Source: Flammeovirgaceae bacterium UBA4465
Lineage (GTDB): Bacteria; Bacteroidota; Bacteroidia; Cytophagales; Cyclobacteriaceae
Reading direction: 5' to 3'
DNA: 60,070 nucleotides
Assembly (NCBI GenBank): GCA_905182655.1
Contig: CAJJCN010000036.1
Span: forward strand, 1 to 60,070
Made by a program: the position numbers and the translations under genes. Shown here piece after piece: positions 16,287 to 25,621 of this stretch (position 1 is its first letter; the number at the start of each line of letters is the position of its first letter). The notes under the pieces were generated by a model. That model ran no database searches. It saw only the letters and a program-made list of their open reading frames with translations, and had not been told where the DNA came from.

Positions 16287-17536
16287 AGGGCTTGTAGCTT
16301 TGAGGCAACCCTCATATTTTCTTCCCAAACACGAAATGCATTTTGGGAACAAATTTTTTCGATGTCCTGATCACTATATCCTCGCATTAATAGCTCATAA
16401 ATTAAGTGAGGATACGTTGAAACGTCTTTCAGCCCTTTGGGCAAGGAGTTCCCAACACCATCAAAATCTGAACCCAATCCCACATAATCAATCCCTGCAA
16501 TGGCTACCACATGATCAATATGATCTACAACGGTTTTAATATCCTCAAAAGGATCCATTTCGATTAAATATTGAGCCGCATAGGCTATATAAGTTGAGTC
16601 ATTTTCTGATAAGCCTTGAGCCTCTCTGTATTCAGCTAAATATGCCTTGATTATGGAAAACTGATCCTGAGATGCTTTTGATAAAAATGAAGACCCAAAA
16701 TTAATTTGGATTACGCCACCTTTTTCCGCTAAAAGTTTAATCATATCATCATTCATATTGCGCATAAATCCAGGTGTAAACTTTCTACAAGAGCTGTGGG
16801 AAGCGATAACAGGAGCTTGAGTAAGGTCCATCACATCATAAAAAGCACTATCTGAAATATGTGAAACGTCGATCATGATTCCCCATTTATTCATTTCATG
16901 GACCACCTGTTCCCCAAATGGACTCAATCCATTCCAAGTATCTTCACTCGTATCATACGAGGAATCACAAATTTCATTGTCTAGGGAATGAGTCAAGGTA
17001 ATGTACCTGATGCCTCGATCAAAGAAATATTTCACATTGGCCAAATCCGATTCAATAGGCGCTCCATTTTCCATACCTAAAGGCAGTGAAATAAGTCCTC
17101 TTTCAAAATTGTTCTTTACTTCACTTGGTGTACCTGCAGAAGCAAATAAATTCGGGAAGGCTTTGGGCAATCTACCTACCATATCTATTAAAGAGTCGGC
17201 AAATGCTTTAGACCCTCCTGATATTTGAAGTGCTGCCGGAACATATATCGACATAAAAGGCGCATCTAGTCCCCCAATCTTGGCTTTAGGGTAATCAAAA
17301 TTACCCATAGTTTCAATAGATACGTCTTCAAACGAATTAAGCGACATGAACCCTTTCTCTTCCATGCGATAGGGTAAATCAACATGTCCATCGGTAATGA
17401 TAAATTTTTGACTCAATAGCTGGGCCCGTTCGCGCAGTTCTGAGAGATTATCGTTTTGACTTTTTTTTGAACGCTCACCGGAGCAAGCAAATAAGAAGGC
17501 AGTAAAAATAATCCCTATTTTAAAAAATAATTTCAT
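16283..17536 (-). CDS. Membrane dipeptidase (peptidase M19) lipoprotein
   Basis: A 417-aa protein homologous to renal dipeptidase, a zinc enzyme that splits dipeptides, including D-amino-acid ones in some bacteria. The N-terminus is a lipoprotein signal with Cys18 (FLFACSGE). Zinc ligands are seen in TDGHVDLPYRM (HxD), the bridging Glu region GMENGAPIE, and His residues in LTHSLDNE, IDVSHISD and IASHSSCR. GIDYVGLGSDFDGVG near the C-terminus is the family's conserved Asp segment. Anchoring at the inner or outer membrane follows from the lipobox; the periplasmic location fits peptide scavenging. It is expressed toward the regulatory-domain gene, and the stops overlap. Confidence 0.92.
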   Translation of the reverse strand: MKLFFKIGIIFTAFLFACSGERSKKSQNDNLSELRERAQLLSQKFIITDGHVDLPYRMEEKGFMSLNSFEDVSIETMGNFDYPKAKIGGLDAPFMSIYVPAALQISGGSKAFADSLIDMVGRLPKAFPNLFASAGTPSEVKNNFERGLISLPLGMENGAPIESDLANVKYFFDRGIRYITLTHSLDNEICDSSYDTSEDTWNGLSPFGEQVVHEMNKWGIMIDVSHISDSAFYDVMDLTQAPVIASHSSCRKFTPGFMRNMNDDMIKLLAEKGGVIQINFGSSFLSKASQDQFSIIKAYLAEYREAQGLSENDSTYIAYAAQYLIEMDPFEDIKTVVDHIDHVVAIAGIDYVGLGSDFDGVGNSLPKGLKDVSTYPHLIYELLMRGYSDQDIEKICSQNAFRVWEENMRVASKLQAL

Positions 17537-17745
17537 AAGGATAAGTTACTCCTTTTTTAGGGTTATTCAAACCGAAAACACGTTTCTCAATCGCTTAAGG
17601 CATATCTTTCAAACAGTCAATCAAGTCGTTTTGAAAAAAAACACCAAGACAAACAACTATTTCTTGAATACTAGAATGTTTTCTTTGAAATAAGTTGATA
17701 AATTTAGACTTGAAAGAATATTAGCACTTTAATCAATTGTATGCC

Positions 17746-18486
17746 ATGATGCCCTTAATGCCTGATCACATCCTCTCTGTCTGGAACATGTATGGTAATT
17801 ACACTGCCATTTTATTGATCGCAGCTGGACTCTCAATAGTTTTGAGTCATTACATGAAACTCCTGATCACGGGTGATAAAAAGTCTCGATACGATTACAT
17901 TAACAAGAATGAGATCAAACGTCTGTGGTTTTCCTTTTTACTTTTAGCCATCGGAGCAACCCTCCTGCTCAATACCTTATTCTACCCCACAACTTGGCTT
18001 TGGTTTTTTGTAAGACTTTTCTTAAGTTCTATGATGACCATCATCATAGGGGTCATCGTTCAAAATATGCTTAAGTTTTATTTCCCTTTCTTCATTGAAA
18101 AGAGATTGAAAAAATTAAGATATTCACCAAGGGTTTCGACTGAGGGCAATTTGATGAAATTGTTAAGTGAAGAAGAAGAAGATGTTTATTTAGATGAAGG
18201 CATGCAGGCGGAAGAAAATGCTTATTCAGTAGATTATGACGTTTGGATTGATGAAAAAACTGGGTTTACAAAAGTCGAAAAATACAACGGTAGACTCCAT
18301 GCCTTAAAATGTGATAAATGTAATTATCAAACACTGAAGGTCTCCAAAGAAGAAATTATACAGCCCTCGACCCTGGATGAAGAAGGTGAATTAATAAAAT
18401 TTCTAAGTTGTGGATACTGTGGCCAAAAATCGAGGAAATCTCACAAAATATCAAAGCTTAGTCCAAAAGCACTGGCCAAAGATTAA
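17746..18486 (+). CDS. Membrane protein with C-terminal zinc ribbon
   Basis: A 246-aa protein from the ATG at 17746; a TTG three codons upstream is less likely. Three hydrophobic segments at about residues 18-38, 62-79 and 84-106 make a small membrane domain. A charged acidic stretch (EEEEDVYLDE) leads to a cytoplasmic or periplasmic domain with two CxxC pairs, Cys189/Cys192 (CDKC) and Cys222/Cys225 (CGYC), which should bind one zinc ion. The spacing of 30 residues is typical of zinc ribbons. I recognise no named family. The kynureninase gene starts 13 bases after the stop, so they are probably co-transcribed. Confidence 0.72.
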   Translation: MMPLMPDHILSVWNMYGNYTAILLIAAGLSIVLSHYMKLLITGDKKSRYDYINKNEIKRLWFSFLLLAIGATLLLNTLFYPTTWLWFFVRLFLSSMMTIIIGVIVQNMLKFYFPFFIEKRLKKLRYSPRVSTEGNLMKLLSEEEEDVYLDEGMQAEENAYSVDYDVWIDEKTGFTKVEKYNGRLHALKCDKCNYQTLKVSKEEIIQPSTLDEEGELIKFLSCGYCGQKSRKSHKISKLSPKALAKD

Positions 18487-18499
18487 TTAAAGCTAACCC

Positions 18500-19774
18500 T
18501 TGAACGCAGCAAAGCATTTTGAAAAGAACCCTGTAACTGCACAGCTTCTTGATCGACAGGACCCCTTAAAAGAATTTCGAAAAGAATTTCATATCCCCAA
18601 ACGAAATAATAAAGAGGTTATTTATTTCTGTGGTAATTCATTGGGCTTGCAGCCTAAAATCACTTCCTCCAAAATTGACCATGAACTGAAAAAATGGGCA
18701 CAAAAAGGAGTTGAAGGTCATTTTGATGAAGATCCATGGGTTTCACATCATCATAAGGGTAAAACAGCCATGGCCCATCTTGTGGGAGCCAAAACTCATG
18801 AAGTGGTCGCCATGAATAACCTGACCACAAATTTGCATCTTCTACTGGCGTCTTTTTATCAACCGGAAGGTAATAGGAAAAAGATGATCATTGAAAAAGG
18901 GGCTTTCCCGTCAGATTATTTTGCAATCACCTCTCATATGAAGCAAAAAGGCATTGCTCCAGATGACCACCTCATTGAAATTACCCCTGATAAAAATGGT
19001 TATTTCTCTACTGAAAAAATTTGCCGTACCATTCTAGATGCCGGAGACGCATTGGCCTTAGTGATGCTTCCGGGCATTCAATACTATAGTGGTCAATTTT
19101 TAGACCTAAAATCCATTACACATGCGGCGCATAAGGTTGGCGCCTATGCCGGATTCGATCTCGCACATGCTGCGGGGAATATCCCCATGACCCTCCATAA
19201 AGATCAAGTTGATTTTGCTGCTTGGTGCAGCTACAAATATTTGAATTCTGGACCAGGGAATGTTTCAGGAGTATTTATACATGAAACACACGGAAACAAT
19301 TCTAATTTTCCAAGATTAGCAGGTTGGTGGGGGCAAAATGAATCCATTCGTTTCAAAATGGAAAACAATTTTGATCCTATTCCTGGGATCGACGGGTGGA
19401 TGCTCAGTAACGCCAACATTATTTCCTCTGTAGCTCATTTGGCTTCTCTGGATATGTTTGAAAAAGCCAATATTCACGAACTTCGCAAGAAGAGTGTTTT
19501 GTTAACAGGATATTTAGAATATTTACTGGTAAATAATGCTTCAATCAAGCCGCATATCAATATATTAACTCCAAAAAAGGAATCGGAAAGAGGTTGTCAA
19601 TTGTCGTTGTATTTTTACGATCAAGGGAGATTGGCCTTCGACCACCTTACAAAAAATGGGGTGGTACTGGACTGGCGTGAACCAAATGTGATTAGAGTAG
19701 CCCCCGTACCCATGTACAATACCTTTGATGAAGTTGAAAAGTTTGTGGGCCTTTTAGCGCAGGTTTTTGATTGA
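18500..19774 (+). CDS. kynU: Kynureninase
   Basis: A 424-aa PLP enzyme that cleaves L-kynurenine (or 3-hydroxykynurenine) to anthranilate and alanine in tryptophan degradation or NAD synthesis. The start is the TTG at 18500; the following DRQDPLKEFRKEFHIP and YFCGNSLGLQP match the family N-terminus, so the TTG is accepted. The PLP Lys is in AAWCSYKYLNSGPG (about residue 245), with the Asp of GFDLAHAAGN upstream and GWWGQ downstream. No other kynurenine-pathway gene is present in the window. It follows the zinc-ribbon membrane gene by 13 bp and is convergent with dxs. Confidence 0.95.
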   Translation: MNAAKHFEKNPVTAQLLDRQDPLKEFRKEFHIPKRNNKEVIYFCGNSLGLQPKITSSKIDHELKKWAQKGVEGHFDEDPWVSHHHKGKTAMAHLVGAKTHEVVAMNNLTTNLHLLLASFYQPEGNRKKMIIEKGAFPSDYFAITSHMKQKGIAPDDHLIEITPDKNGYFSTEKICRTILDAGDALALVMLPGIQYYSGQFLDLKSITHAAHKVGAYAGFDLAHAAGNIPMTLHKDQVDFAAWCSYKYLNSGPGNVSGVFIHETHGNNSNFPRLAGWWGQNESIRFKMENNFDPIPGIDGWMLSNANIISSVAHLASLDMFEKANIHELRKKSVLLTGYLEYLLVNNASIKPHINILTPKKESERGCQLSLYFYDQGRLAFDHLTKNGVVLDWREPNVIRVAPVPMYNTFDEVEKFVGLLAQVFD

Positions 19775-19794
19775 ATGGATGCGTTAAAAGATTT

Positions 19795-21702
19795 TTAGGC
19801 GGTTTCGATCTCCAATATTTTTACAGCTGCTTGAAAAATGCCCTGTGGATCAAAACCACATTCTTTATGCAATTCTAGCTGTGTTCCATGCTCTACCATA
19901 CGATCAGGAATTCCCAACCTCTCTAGTTTTACTTGATAACCATGATCCACCATAAACTCCGCCACAGCACTTCCAAATCCACCCATAAGACAACCGTCCT
20001 CAACAGTGACTACATGCTTGTATGATTTGAATACTTCATGCAACAAAGCTTTATCTATGGGTTTGACAAAACGCATATCGTACAAAGCTGCATTCACCCC
20101 TATTTTTTCCAATTCTTTGCAGGCTATGAGCGCATAATTTCCTACCGTACCAAAAGTCAGTAAGGCGATATCTGTACCCTCTTTTACCGTACGACCCTTT
20201 CCTAGTTCAATTTTAGAAAAAGGTGTTTTCCAATCAACTAAAACACCTTTTCCCCTTGGGTACCGAATACAAAAAGGACGGCCTTCGTGCACGGCGGTGT
20301 ACATTAAATTTCTAAGCTCAGATTCATCCATGGGTGCGGAGACTACCAGGTTAGGTATGCACCTCATAAAGGCAATATCATAGGCTCCGTGATGCGTGGG
20401 GCCATCTGCTCCAGCGAAACCCGCTCGATCAAGACAAAATACCACATGTAGATTTTGGACACAAACATCATGAATCACCTGATCGTATGCCCGCTGCATG
20501 AATGTTGAATAAATATTACAAAAAGGTATCGATCCTTGTGTGGCTAAACCCGCAGAAAAAGTAACCGCATGTTGCTCGGCGATGCCCACATCAAATGACC
20601 GCTCAGGATATGCCTCCATCATAATATTCATAGAAGATCCAGAAGGCATGGCAGGGGTAATTCCCATGATTTTTGAATTCTCATCTGCCAATTCAACTAA
20701 AGTATGTCCGAAGACGTCTTGATATTTGGAGGGTTGTGGTTTCAAGGATGAAGTCTTATGTATTTCTCCCGAAATTTTATCAAAAGTACCTGGAGCATGC
20801 CATTTGGTTTGATTCTTTTCCGCCGCCTCGTACCCCTTACCTTTTTTGGTGATACAATGTAAAATTTTTGGCCCCGGAATTTGTTTGAGATCATTGAAGA
20901 CCTCTACTAAATGATTCACATCATGCCCATCTACGGGTCCAAAATATCTAAGATTGAAAGACTCAAATAAATTGCTTTGCTTGAGTAAAAAAGATTTTAT
21001 ACTATTTTCTACTCCCGCCACGAGCTCCTGCGCATTCGGGCCAAATTTGCTAATTTTACCTAAAATTTTCCATGCCTCATCACGAAACTTATTATAGATC
21101 GGTGAAGTGCTAATATCCGTCAGATAATCTTTCAAAGCCCCCACATTAGGATCAATGGACATGCAATTATCATTCAATACGATGATTAGATTGGAGTTAG
21201 AAACGCCCGCATGGTTCATGGCCTCAAAAGCCATCCCCCCAGTCATGGCTCCATCCCCGATGACCGCAATATGCTGTCGGTCCTTTCCTTCTGTCTGATT
21301 GGCTATGGACATCCCTAACGCTGCGGATATACTTGTAGAAGAATGTCCTACTCCGAAAGCATCAAATTCACTTTCATCACGCTTTGGGAATCCAGACAAC
21401 CCACCATAGACGCGATTGGAATGAAAATGGGCTTTTCTTCCTGTTAATATTTTGTGACCATACGCCTGATGCCCCACATCCCATACCAGTTGATCGGTTG
21501 GGGTATTGAAAGCATAGTGTAAGGCTACGGTCAACTCAACCACACCTAAACTGGCTCCAAAATGACCTCCATAGGTGGCGACATGATCAACAATGTAATT
21601 TCTGAGTTCCTCACTAAATTGAGCCAATTGTTGTGTCTCTAATTTCCGTAAATCTGCCGGTTGATCTACGTTGGATAAAAGGGGCCCTTGTTTAATTTGC
21701 AT
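19795..21702 (-). CDS. dxs: 1-deoxy-D-xylulose-5-phosphate synthase
   Basis: A 635-aa thiamine-diphosphate enzyme that joins pyruvate and glyceraldehyde 3-phosphate in the first step of the MEP isoprenoid pathway. The start is the ATG at 21702; the open frame extends 12 codons further but with a poor sequence. Visible motifs are DVGHQAYGHKILTGR, the ThDP/Mg motif GDGAMTGGMAFEAMNHAG to LNDN, AEQHAVTFSAGLA with the catalytic-type Glu and His, and GPTHHGAYD. It is a full-length gene with normal family length. A CAAAAATA at 21763-21770 reads TATTTTTG and may be its -7 element. It is divergent from scpA. Confidence 0.96.
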   Translation of the reverse strand: MQIKQGPLLSNVDQPADLRKLETQQLAQFSEELRNYIVDHVATYGGHFGASLGVVELTVALHYAFNTPTDQLVWDVGHQAYGHKILTGRKAHFHSNRVYGGLSGFPKRDESEFDAFGVGHSSTSISAALGMSIANQTEGKDRQHIAVIGDGAMTGGMAFEAMNHAGVSNSNLIIVLNDNCMSIDPNVGALKDYLTDISTSPIYNKFRDEAWKILGKISKFGPNAQELVAGVENSIKSFLLKQSNLFESFNLRYFGPVDGHDVNHLVEVFNDLKQIPGPKILHCITKKGKGYEAAEKNQTKWHAPGTFDKISGEIHKTSSLKPQPSKYQDVFGHTLVELADENSKIMGITPAMPSGSSMNIMMEAYPERSFDVGIAEQHAVTFSAGLATQGSIPFCNIYSTFMQRAYDQVIHDVCVQNLHVVFCLDRAGFAGADGPTHHGAYDIAFMRCIPNLVVSAPMDESELRNLMYTAVHEGRPFCIRYPRGKGVLVDWKTPFSKIELGKGRTVKEGTDIALLTFGTVGNYALIACKELEKIGVNAALYDMRFVKPIDKALLHEVFKSYKHVVTVEDGCLMGGFGSAVAEFMVDHGYQVKLERLGIPDRMVEHGTQLELHKECGFDPQGIFQAAVKILEIETA

Positions 21703-21813
21703 GGATGATGGTCTTATGACAAGAAGTAGCAGATACAAACTAACGTACTTCTTTGTTATTTACAAAAATAATCTTTTTTTGGTTCTCCGAATCATGCATC
21801 TTTGCTAAAGCTG

Positions 21814-22593
21814 ATGAATGATTCTATAATTAACGAGCCACGCAGAAAATTTGAAATTAAACTCCCTCTTTTTGAAGGGCCTTTTGACCTGCTCCTCTTT
21901 TTTATTGAACGAGATGAATTAGATATTTACGATATCCCAATTGCAACCATTACCCGTGATTTTCTGGAATATCTGCATCAAATGAAAGAAATGAATGTTG
22001 AAGTTGCCAGTGAGTTTATTTTGGTAGCCGCTACCCTGATGCGCATCAAAGCAAAAATGTTAATCCCCAGACCTGTGTTAGATGAATCAGGTAATGAAAT
22101 TGATCCTAGAGAGGAATTGGTGAAACACCTTTTGGAATATAAAAAATATAAATCTGTTATTGAGCAGCTCTCTAACTTAGAAGCCACGCGTTTCCAAAGA
22201 GAAAACCGCGGCAATCTAGCCACAGAGATTAAAAAAATTTCCGCATTGGTAAATGTTGATGCCGAAGTGCAGGATTTGGATCTTTACAAGCTCATGAAAG
22301 TATTTCACAAAGTTGTGAATCGATATGAACTACAAAGGAATAAACCTATTCATCAGGTTATCCCCTATCCCTACACTATCGAAAGTCAAAAAGAAGCCTT
22401 GATTCAAAAGCTTTATTTGAGCGAAAATCAGCGCATTTCTTTTGAAGATTTATTGGCCGAACAACCTGAGAAAATACTCGCAATTTTTAACTTCTTAGCC
22501 GTCTTAGAATTACTTCAACTCAAAAAAATAATGCTGCATCTCGGTGAAGGTTTTAATAACTTTTGGATGGAGCCCAGAATCAGTAGCCTTTAA
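21814..22593 (+). CDS. scpA: Segregation and condensation protein A
   Basis: A 259-aa kleisin subunit of the bacterial SMC condensin. The ATG at 21814 is chosen; an in-frame TTG lies four codons upstream. The N-terminal part that grips the SMC neck is plain: IKLPLFEGPFDLLLFFIERDELDIYDIPIATITRDFLEYL, followed by ASEFILVAATLMRIKAKMLIPRP. The C-terminal winged helix that binds the other SMC head is at about residues 200-255 (ISFEDLLAEQPEKILAIFNFLAVLELLQ). ScpB and smc are not in the window. It ends at a hairpin terminator shared with ndk. Confidence 0.94.
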   Translation: MNDSIINEPRRKFEIKLPLFEGPFDLLLFFIERDELDIYDIPIATITRDFLEYLHQMKEMNVEVASEFILVAATLMRIKAKMLIPRPVLDESGNEIDPREELVKHLLEYKKYKSVIEQLSNLEATRFQRENRGNLATEIKKISALVNVDAEVQDLDLYKLMKVFHKVVNRYELQRNKPIHQVIPYPYTIESQKEALIQKLYLSENQRISFEDLLAEQPEKILAIFNFLAVLELLQLKKIMLHLGEGFNNFWMEPRISSL

Positions 22594-22631
22594 AAGCCAC
22601 AGCCCTGCATCGCTCGAGGCTGTTTCTTTTT
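22592..22631. terminator. Bidirectional terminator between scpA and ndk
   Basis: AAAAG..ACAGCC, a 13-nt loop, and GGCTGT..CTTTTT form a 6-bp GC-rich stem with A/T outer pairing. It lies exactly in the 41-bp gap between the convergent stops of scpA and ndk, so it can serve both. Confidence 0.65.
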
Positions 22632-22634
22632 GAT

Positions 22635-23057
22635 TTATTTCATTTTTTCTAAATTTGAAAAAAAGAAATCTCCTTCAATCAACGCATTTTCATTTGAATC
22701 AGATCCATGAATGGCATTTGCCGAGATAGAAGTAGCAAATAGTTTACGTATGGTTCCTTCAGCTGCTTCGACTGGATTGGTCGCCCCTATGAGTGCTCGA
22801 AAATCTTCTACCGCATTTTCTTTCTCCAATATCATGGGAATAATGGCCCCTCCAGACATGTAATCCACCAAGTCATTATAGAAAGGTCGCTCTCTATGGA
22901 TTTCGTAAAACTGCCCCGCTTGAGCGGCTGTAAGTTGCGTCAATTTCATTGCGCTAACTACGAATCCGTGCGCTTCAATCATCTTGATAATTGCCCCAGA
23001 GTTACCGGAGGCTACCGCGTCCGGCTTGATCATTGTAAAGGTCTTTTTCGTTCCCAT
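22635..23057 (-). CDS. ndk: Nucleoside diphosphate kinase
   Basis: A 140-aa enzyme that transfers the gamma-phosphate from ATP to other NDPs by a phosphohistidine intermediate. The family signature is complete: TMIKPDAV at the N-terminus, HRERPFYNDLVDYM in the head region, and the active His in NAIHGSDSNENA. The length is normal. TATTTTTG (minus strand, 23094-23101) lies about 37 bases upstream of the ATG and resembles the Bacteroidota -7 element. It is a single gene, divergent from the nrnA-like gene. Confidence 0.96.
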   Translation of the reverse strand: MGTKKTFTMIKPDAVASGNSGAIIKMIEAHGFVVSAMKLTQLTAAQAGQFYEIHRERPFYNDLVDYMSGGAIIPMILEKENAVEDFRALIGATNPVEAAEGTIRKLFATSISANAIHGSDSNENALIEGDFFFSNLEKMK

Positions 23058-23093
23058 TTTGGCTTAATAAAAGGTATAAATTTTTTAGAGTGA

Positions 23094-23101
23094 CAAAAAT
23101 A
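23094..23101 (-). promoter_or_regulatory. Candidate -7 promoter element of ndk
   Basis: Read on the minus strand the bases are TATTTTTG, a fit to the Bacteroidota consensus TAnnTTTG, 37 bases before the ndk ATG. No clear -33 TTTG at the usual spacing was found, and the region is AT-rich, so chance is possible. Confidence 0.35.
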
Positions 23102-23200
23102 GGTATTTTAAATAATTAGTCACCTCAAATTAAAAGTTTTGTGTTTAACCTTAATTATTATGACTTTTGCTTCCTTGTTATATTTCTTAAATCAAGATCA

Positions 23201-24208
23201 ATGAAGCCCATTACTGACTTAGTCCCCATTTTAGGAGATTTCAAAAAAATCATCATCACGACACATGCAAGTCCTGATGCTGATGCCCTCGGATCTTCTC
23301 TTGGACTTTTTCATTTTCTAAAGGCAAGAGGTCATGAGGTTCAGGTAATCACACCCACAGATTATCCTAATTTCATTTCTTGGCTCCCCGGAAACGATCA
23401 AGTACTTAAGTTCGACTCGAAAGATGATGGTTTAATTCTTGAAATGATTCAATCCTATGAGTTGATATTTTGTCTGGATTTTTCAGGTCTCAAAAGAATC
23501 AAAGGAATCGCAGATGCGGTGGCTTCCTCTCCCGCATTAAAAGTTATGATCGATCATCATCTAGATCCTGAAGATTTTGATGACTACCGCCTTTGGGACA
23601 CTTCTGCTGCCGCCACTGCTGAATTAATTTATGATTTTATCCTAACAATTGAAGGTAAAAAAGCCATAACTGCGAATATAGCAAACTGCCTTTATGCGGG
23701 TATTATGACAGATACTGGCTCATTTCGACACGCCAACACCACCTCCAAAGTACACCGAACGGTAGCAGAACTAATTGATTTAGGGGCGAATATTAATCAA
23801 GTAAGCCGTTCCATATACGACAACAATACCATCAATCGACTGAGATTTATTGGCTTTTCACTGCTTGAAAAGCTCATCGTTGACCAGAAAAGAAACATTG
23901 CCTATTTCTCAATTTCTGAAAAAGATATTCAGCAGTTCAATTTAGAAAAAGGAGATACCGAAGGTTTGGTGAACTATGCCTTATCTATAAAAGGAATAGT
24001 CATGGCTACCATTATTAAGGAAGGTGAAGGAGAGGTTAAATTATCTTTTCGATCTACAGGGAATTTTGCAGTAAATAAATTTGCCAACGATCATTTCGAG
24101 GGGGGAGGTCATAAAAATGCTTCAGGAGGTATTTCATACCTTTCTTTAGCAGAGACAATTAAGAAATTTGAATTATTGACCCTTGATTTTAAAGAAAATT
24201 ATGGATAG
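23201..24208 (+). CDS. nrnA: DHH-family phosphoesterase, NrnA-like
   Basis: A 335-aa protein related to the oligoribonuclease/pAp phosphatase NrnA, which degrades short RNA, cyclic-dinucleotide products or 3'-phosphoadenosine phosphate. The ATG at 23201 is chosen; an open frame of 20 codons upstream does not look coding. Residues 21-34 (THASPDADALGSSL) and MIDHHLDP carry the DHH-domain Mn ligands; MTDTGSFRHANT follows, and the C-terminal DHHA1 domain has FEGGGHKNASGG. Bacteroidota usually lack Orn, so NrnA-like proteins cover this job; that is general knowledge, not shown here. Confidence 0.92.
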   Translation: MKPITDLVPILGDFKKIIITTHASPDADALGSSLGLFHFLKARGHEVQVITPTDYPNFISWLPGNDQVLKFDSKDDGLILEMIQSYELIFCLDFSGLKRIKGIADAVASSPALKVMIDHHLDPEDFDDYRLWDTSAAATAELIYDFILTIEGKKAITANIANCLYAGIMTDTGSFRHANTTSKVHRTVAELIDLGANINQVSRSIYDNNTINRLRFIGFSLLEKLIVDQKRNIAYFSISEKDIQQFNLEKGDTEGLVNYALSIKGIVMATIIKEGEGEVKLSFRSTGNFAVNKFANDHFEGGGHKNASGGISYLSLAETIKKFELLTLDFKENYG

Positions 24209-24428
24209 GCTCAGACTTTATTAAATAGGTCTCCTTTTTTAAAAATACACTTGATTCCGTCCGCTGACAGCACGCAACCCGTTGCCCCTTTTTTTAAATA
24301 AAAATGAAACAAATGATAATCTAATCAGAGACGTTGCGTTAATTTGTAGATTAATAGTAAAAAATGAAAAATATTCATTGCATTAAAATAACTTTTCGCT
24401 AAAAAAGCCAATAACTTTTAACTCATTC

Positions 24429-25049
24429 ATGTCTAAATTTGAACGTATGAAATCTTCTAAATCTTATCGATTTGTTGATCATCTTCTAACACTAGCCTTC
24501 ATTTTTTTAATCTCCGCCTTCATGTCTTGTCAGGAAAATGGAGTTATTGAAACCGTTGATTTTCAAGAAATATGGGAGAAGGATAGTATTACCATAGAAA
24601 ACTACATCACCGATAACAATCTTGATCCCGTTTTTACCACGGCCTCTGGCGCGCGGTATGCGATCCAAAGTGTTGGAGATGGTGATAGCGTACGTTATAA
24701 TGATCTCATTACCATAAATTACACCGCATACGACGGCAACGGTGTCGTGTTTAAATCAACCGTCACTCCAGCTGATTCTCAGTATTACATTTATCCGATT
24801 TATGATCCTTTAACTTTTACCTATACCTCTTCAGGTTGGACCCTAGAGTATACCTCTTTGTTTGCCACCCTTCAAGGAGATGGTTTGTCTGAAGCCATCT
24901 CATCGGCACTCGTCAGCATGAAAACGGGGGGTCAAGTTGTGATATTATTGCCGTCTGCCTTGGGCTTCGGTTCTGCAAGTGATCCGGCTAATATCATCTC
25001 TCCCTATTCTGTCCTCAGGTATGAGGTCTCCCCTCTTTATGTCCGTTGA
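24429..25049 (+). CDS. FKBP-type peptidyl-prolyl isomerase lipoprotein
   Basis: A 206-aa exported protein with a long charged N-terminus, a hydrophobic stretch and Cys34 (AFMSCQEN), consistent with a lipoprotein. An alternative ATG at 24447 gives a more compact signal. Residues about 95-206 form an FKBP domain: DLITINYTAYDGNGVVFKST, then LQGDGLSEAISSALVSMKTGGQVVILLPSALGFGS and a final VLRYEVSPLYV. Aromatic catalytic residues of active FKBPs are only partly kept, so it may be a chaperone-like form. Bacteroidota have several such lipoproteins, some linked to gliding or T9SS, but no such link is visible. It is the first gene of an operon with rdgB and udk; the rdgB ATG overlaps its stop. Confidence 0.82.
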   Translation: MSKFERMKSSKSYRFVDHLLTLAFIFLISAFMSCQENGVIETVDFQEIWEKDSITIENYITDNNLDPVFTTASGARYAIQSVGDGDSVRYNDLITINYTAYDGNGVVFKSTVTPADSQYYIYPIYDPLTFTYTSSGWTLEYTSLFATLQGDGLSEAISSALVSMKTGGQVVILLPSALGFGSASDPANIISPYSVLRYEVSPLYVR

Positions 25050-25621
25050 TGGAGCTTATTTTTGCCACATACAATGCGCACAAATTAAATGAAATACGTA
25101 ATGCATTGGAGCCTAGATATACGGTCCAAGGCTTAGGTGACCTAAATGAAAAAGAAATCCCTGAAACCGGTAGCACCTTAGAGGAAAATTCATTCATCAA
25201 GGCTGAATATATTTTTAAAAAATATCAAAAAGCTTGTTTTGCCGACGATACGGGTCTAGAAGTATCGGTGCTCGACAATGAACCCGGTGTGTTTTCTGCA
25301 CGCTATGCTGGAACAGGAAATAGTATAGATAACGTCGATTTATTATTGGCCAATCTCATCGATAAAAAGGACAGAAAAGCTCAATTTAAAACCATCATGA
25401 CTTATTTTGATGAAAATGGAAAGCACTTTGTTTTTGAAGGAATCGTTCATGGAAAAATAACCTCGGAAAAACAGGGTATTGAAGGGTTTGGTTATGATCC
25501 CATCTTTCAACCGAACGGCTTTAAGGAAACTTTTGCTCAAATGCCCTTATCTCAAAAAAATGAAATCTCTCATAGAGGCATCGCCCTTAAAAAATTACTT
25601 GCCTATTTAAAATTAACATGA
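25049..25621 (+). CDS. rdgB: dITP/XTP pyrophosphatase (non-canonical purine NTPase)
   Basis: A 190-aa Ham1/RdgB enzyme that hydrolyses dITP, ITP and XTP to monophosphates, protecting DNA from deaminated purines. The N-terminal nucleotide-binding motif FATYNAHKLNEI is clear, followed by ETGSTLEENSFIKAEY, the active-site acid in FADDTGLEV, GVFSARYAG, and the C-terminal GFGYDPIF and SHRGIALKKL. The ATG at 25049 shares one base with the preceding TGA stop (TGATG), and the 3' end overlaps udk by 4 bp, so the three genes are translationally coupled. Confidence 0.95.
   Translation: MELIFATYNAHKLNEIRNALEPRYTVQGLGDLNEKEIPETGSTLEENSFIKAEYIFKKYQKACFADDTGLEVSVLDNEPGVFSARYAGTGNSIDNVDLLLANLIDKKDRKAQFKTIMTYFDENGKHFVFEGIVHGKITSEKQGIEGFGYDPIFQPNGFKETFAQMPLSQKNEISHRGIALKKLLAYLKLT

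Noticed and set aside
21763-21770. TATTTTTG -7-like element before dxs (and similar ones at 12290-12297, 14496-14503 and 53527-53534)
   Set aside because: They fit TAnnTTTG, but no -33 TTTG at the usual spacing was found and the DNA is AT-rich, so they are mentioned with their genes and not listed as features.
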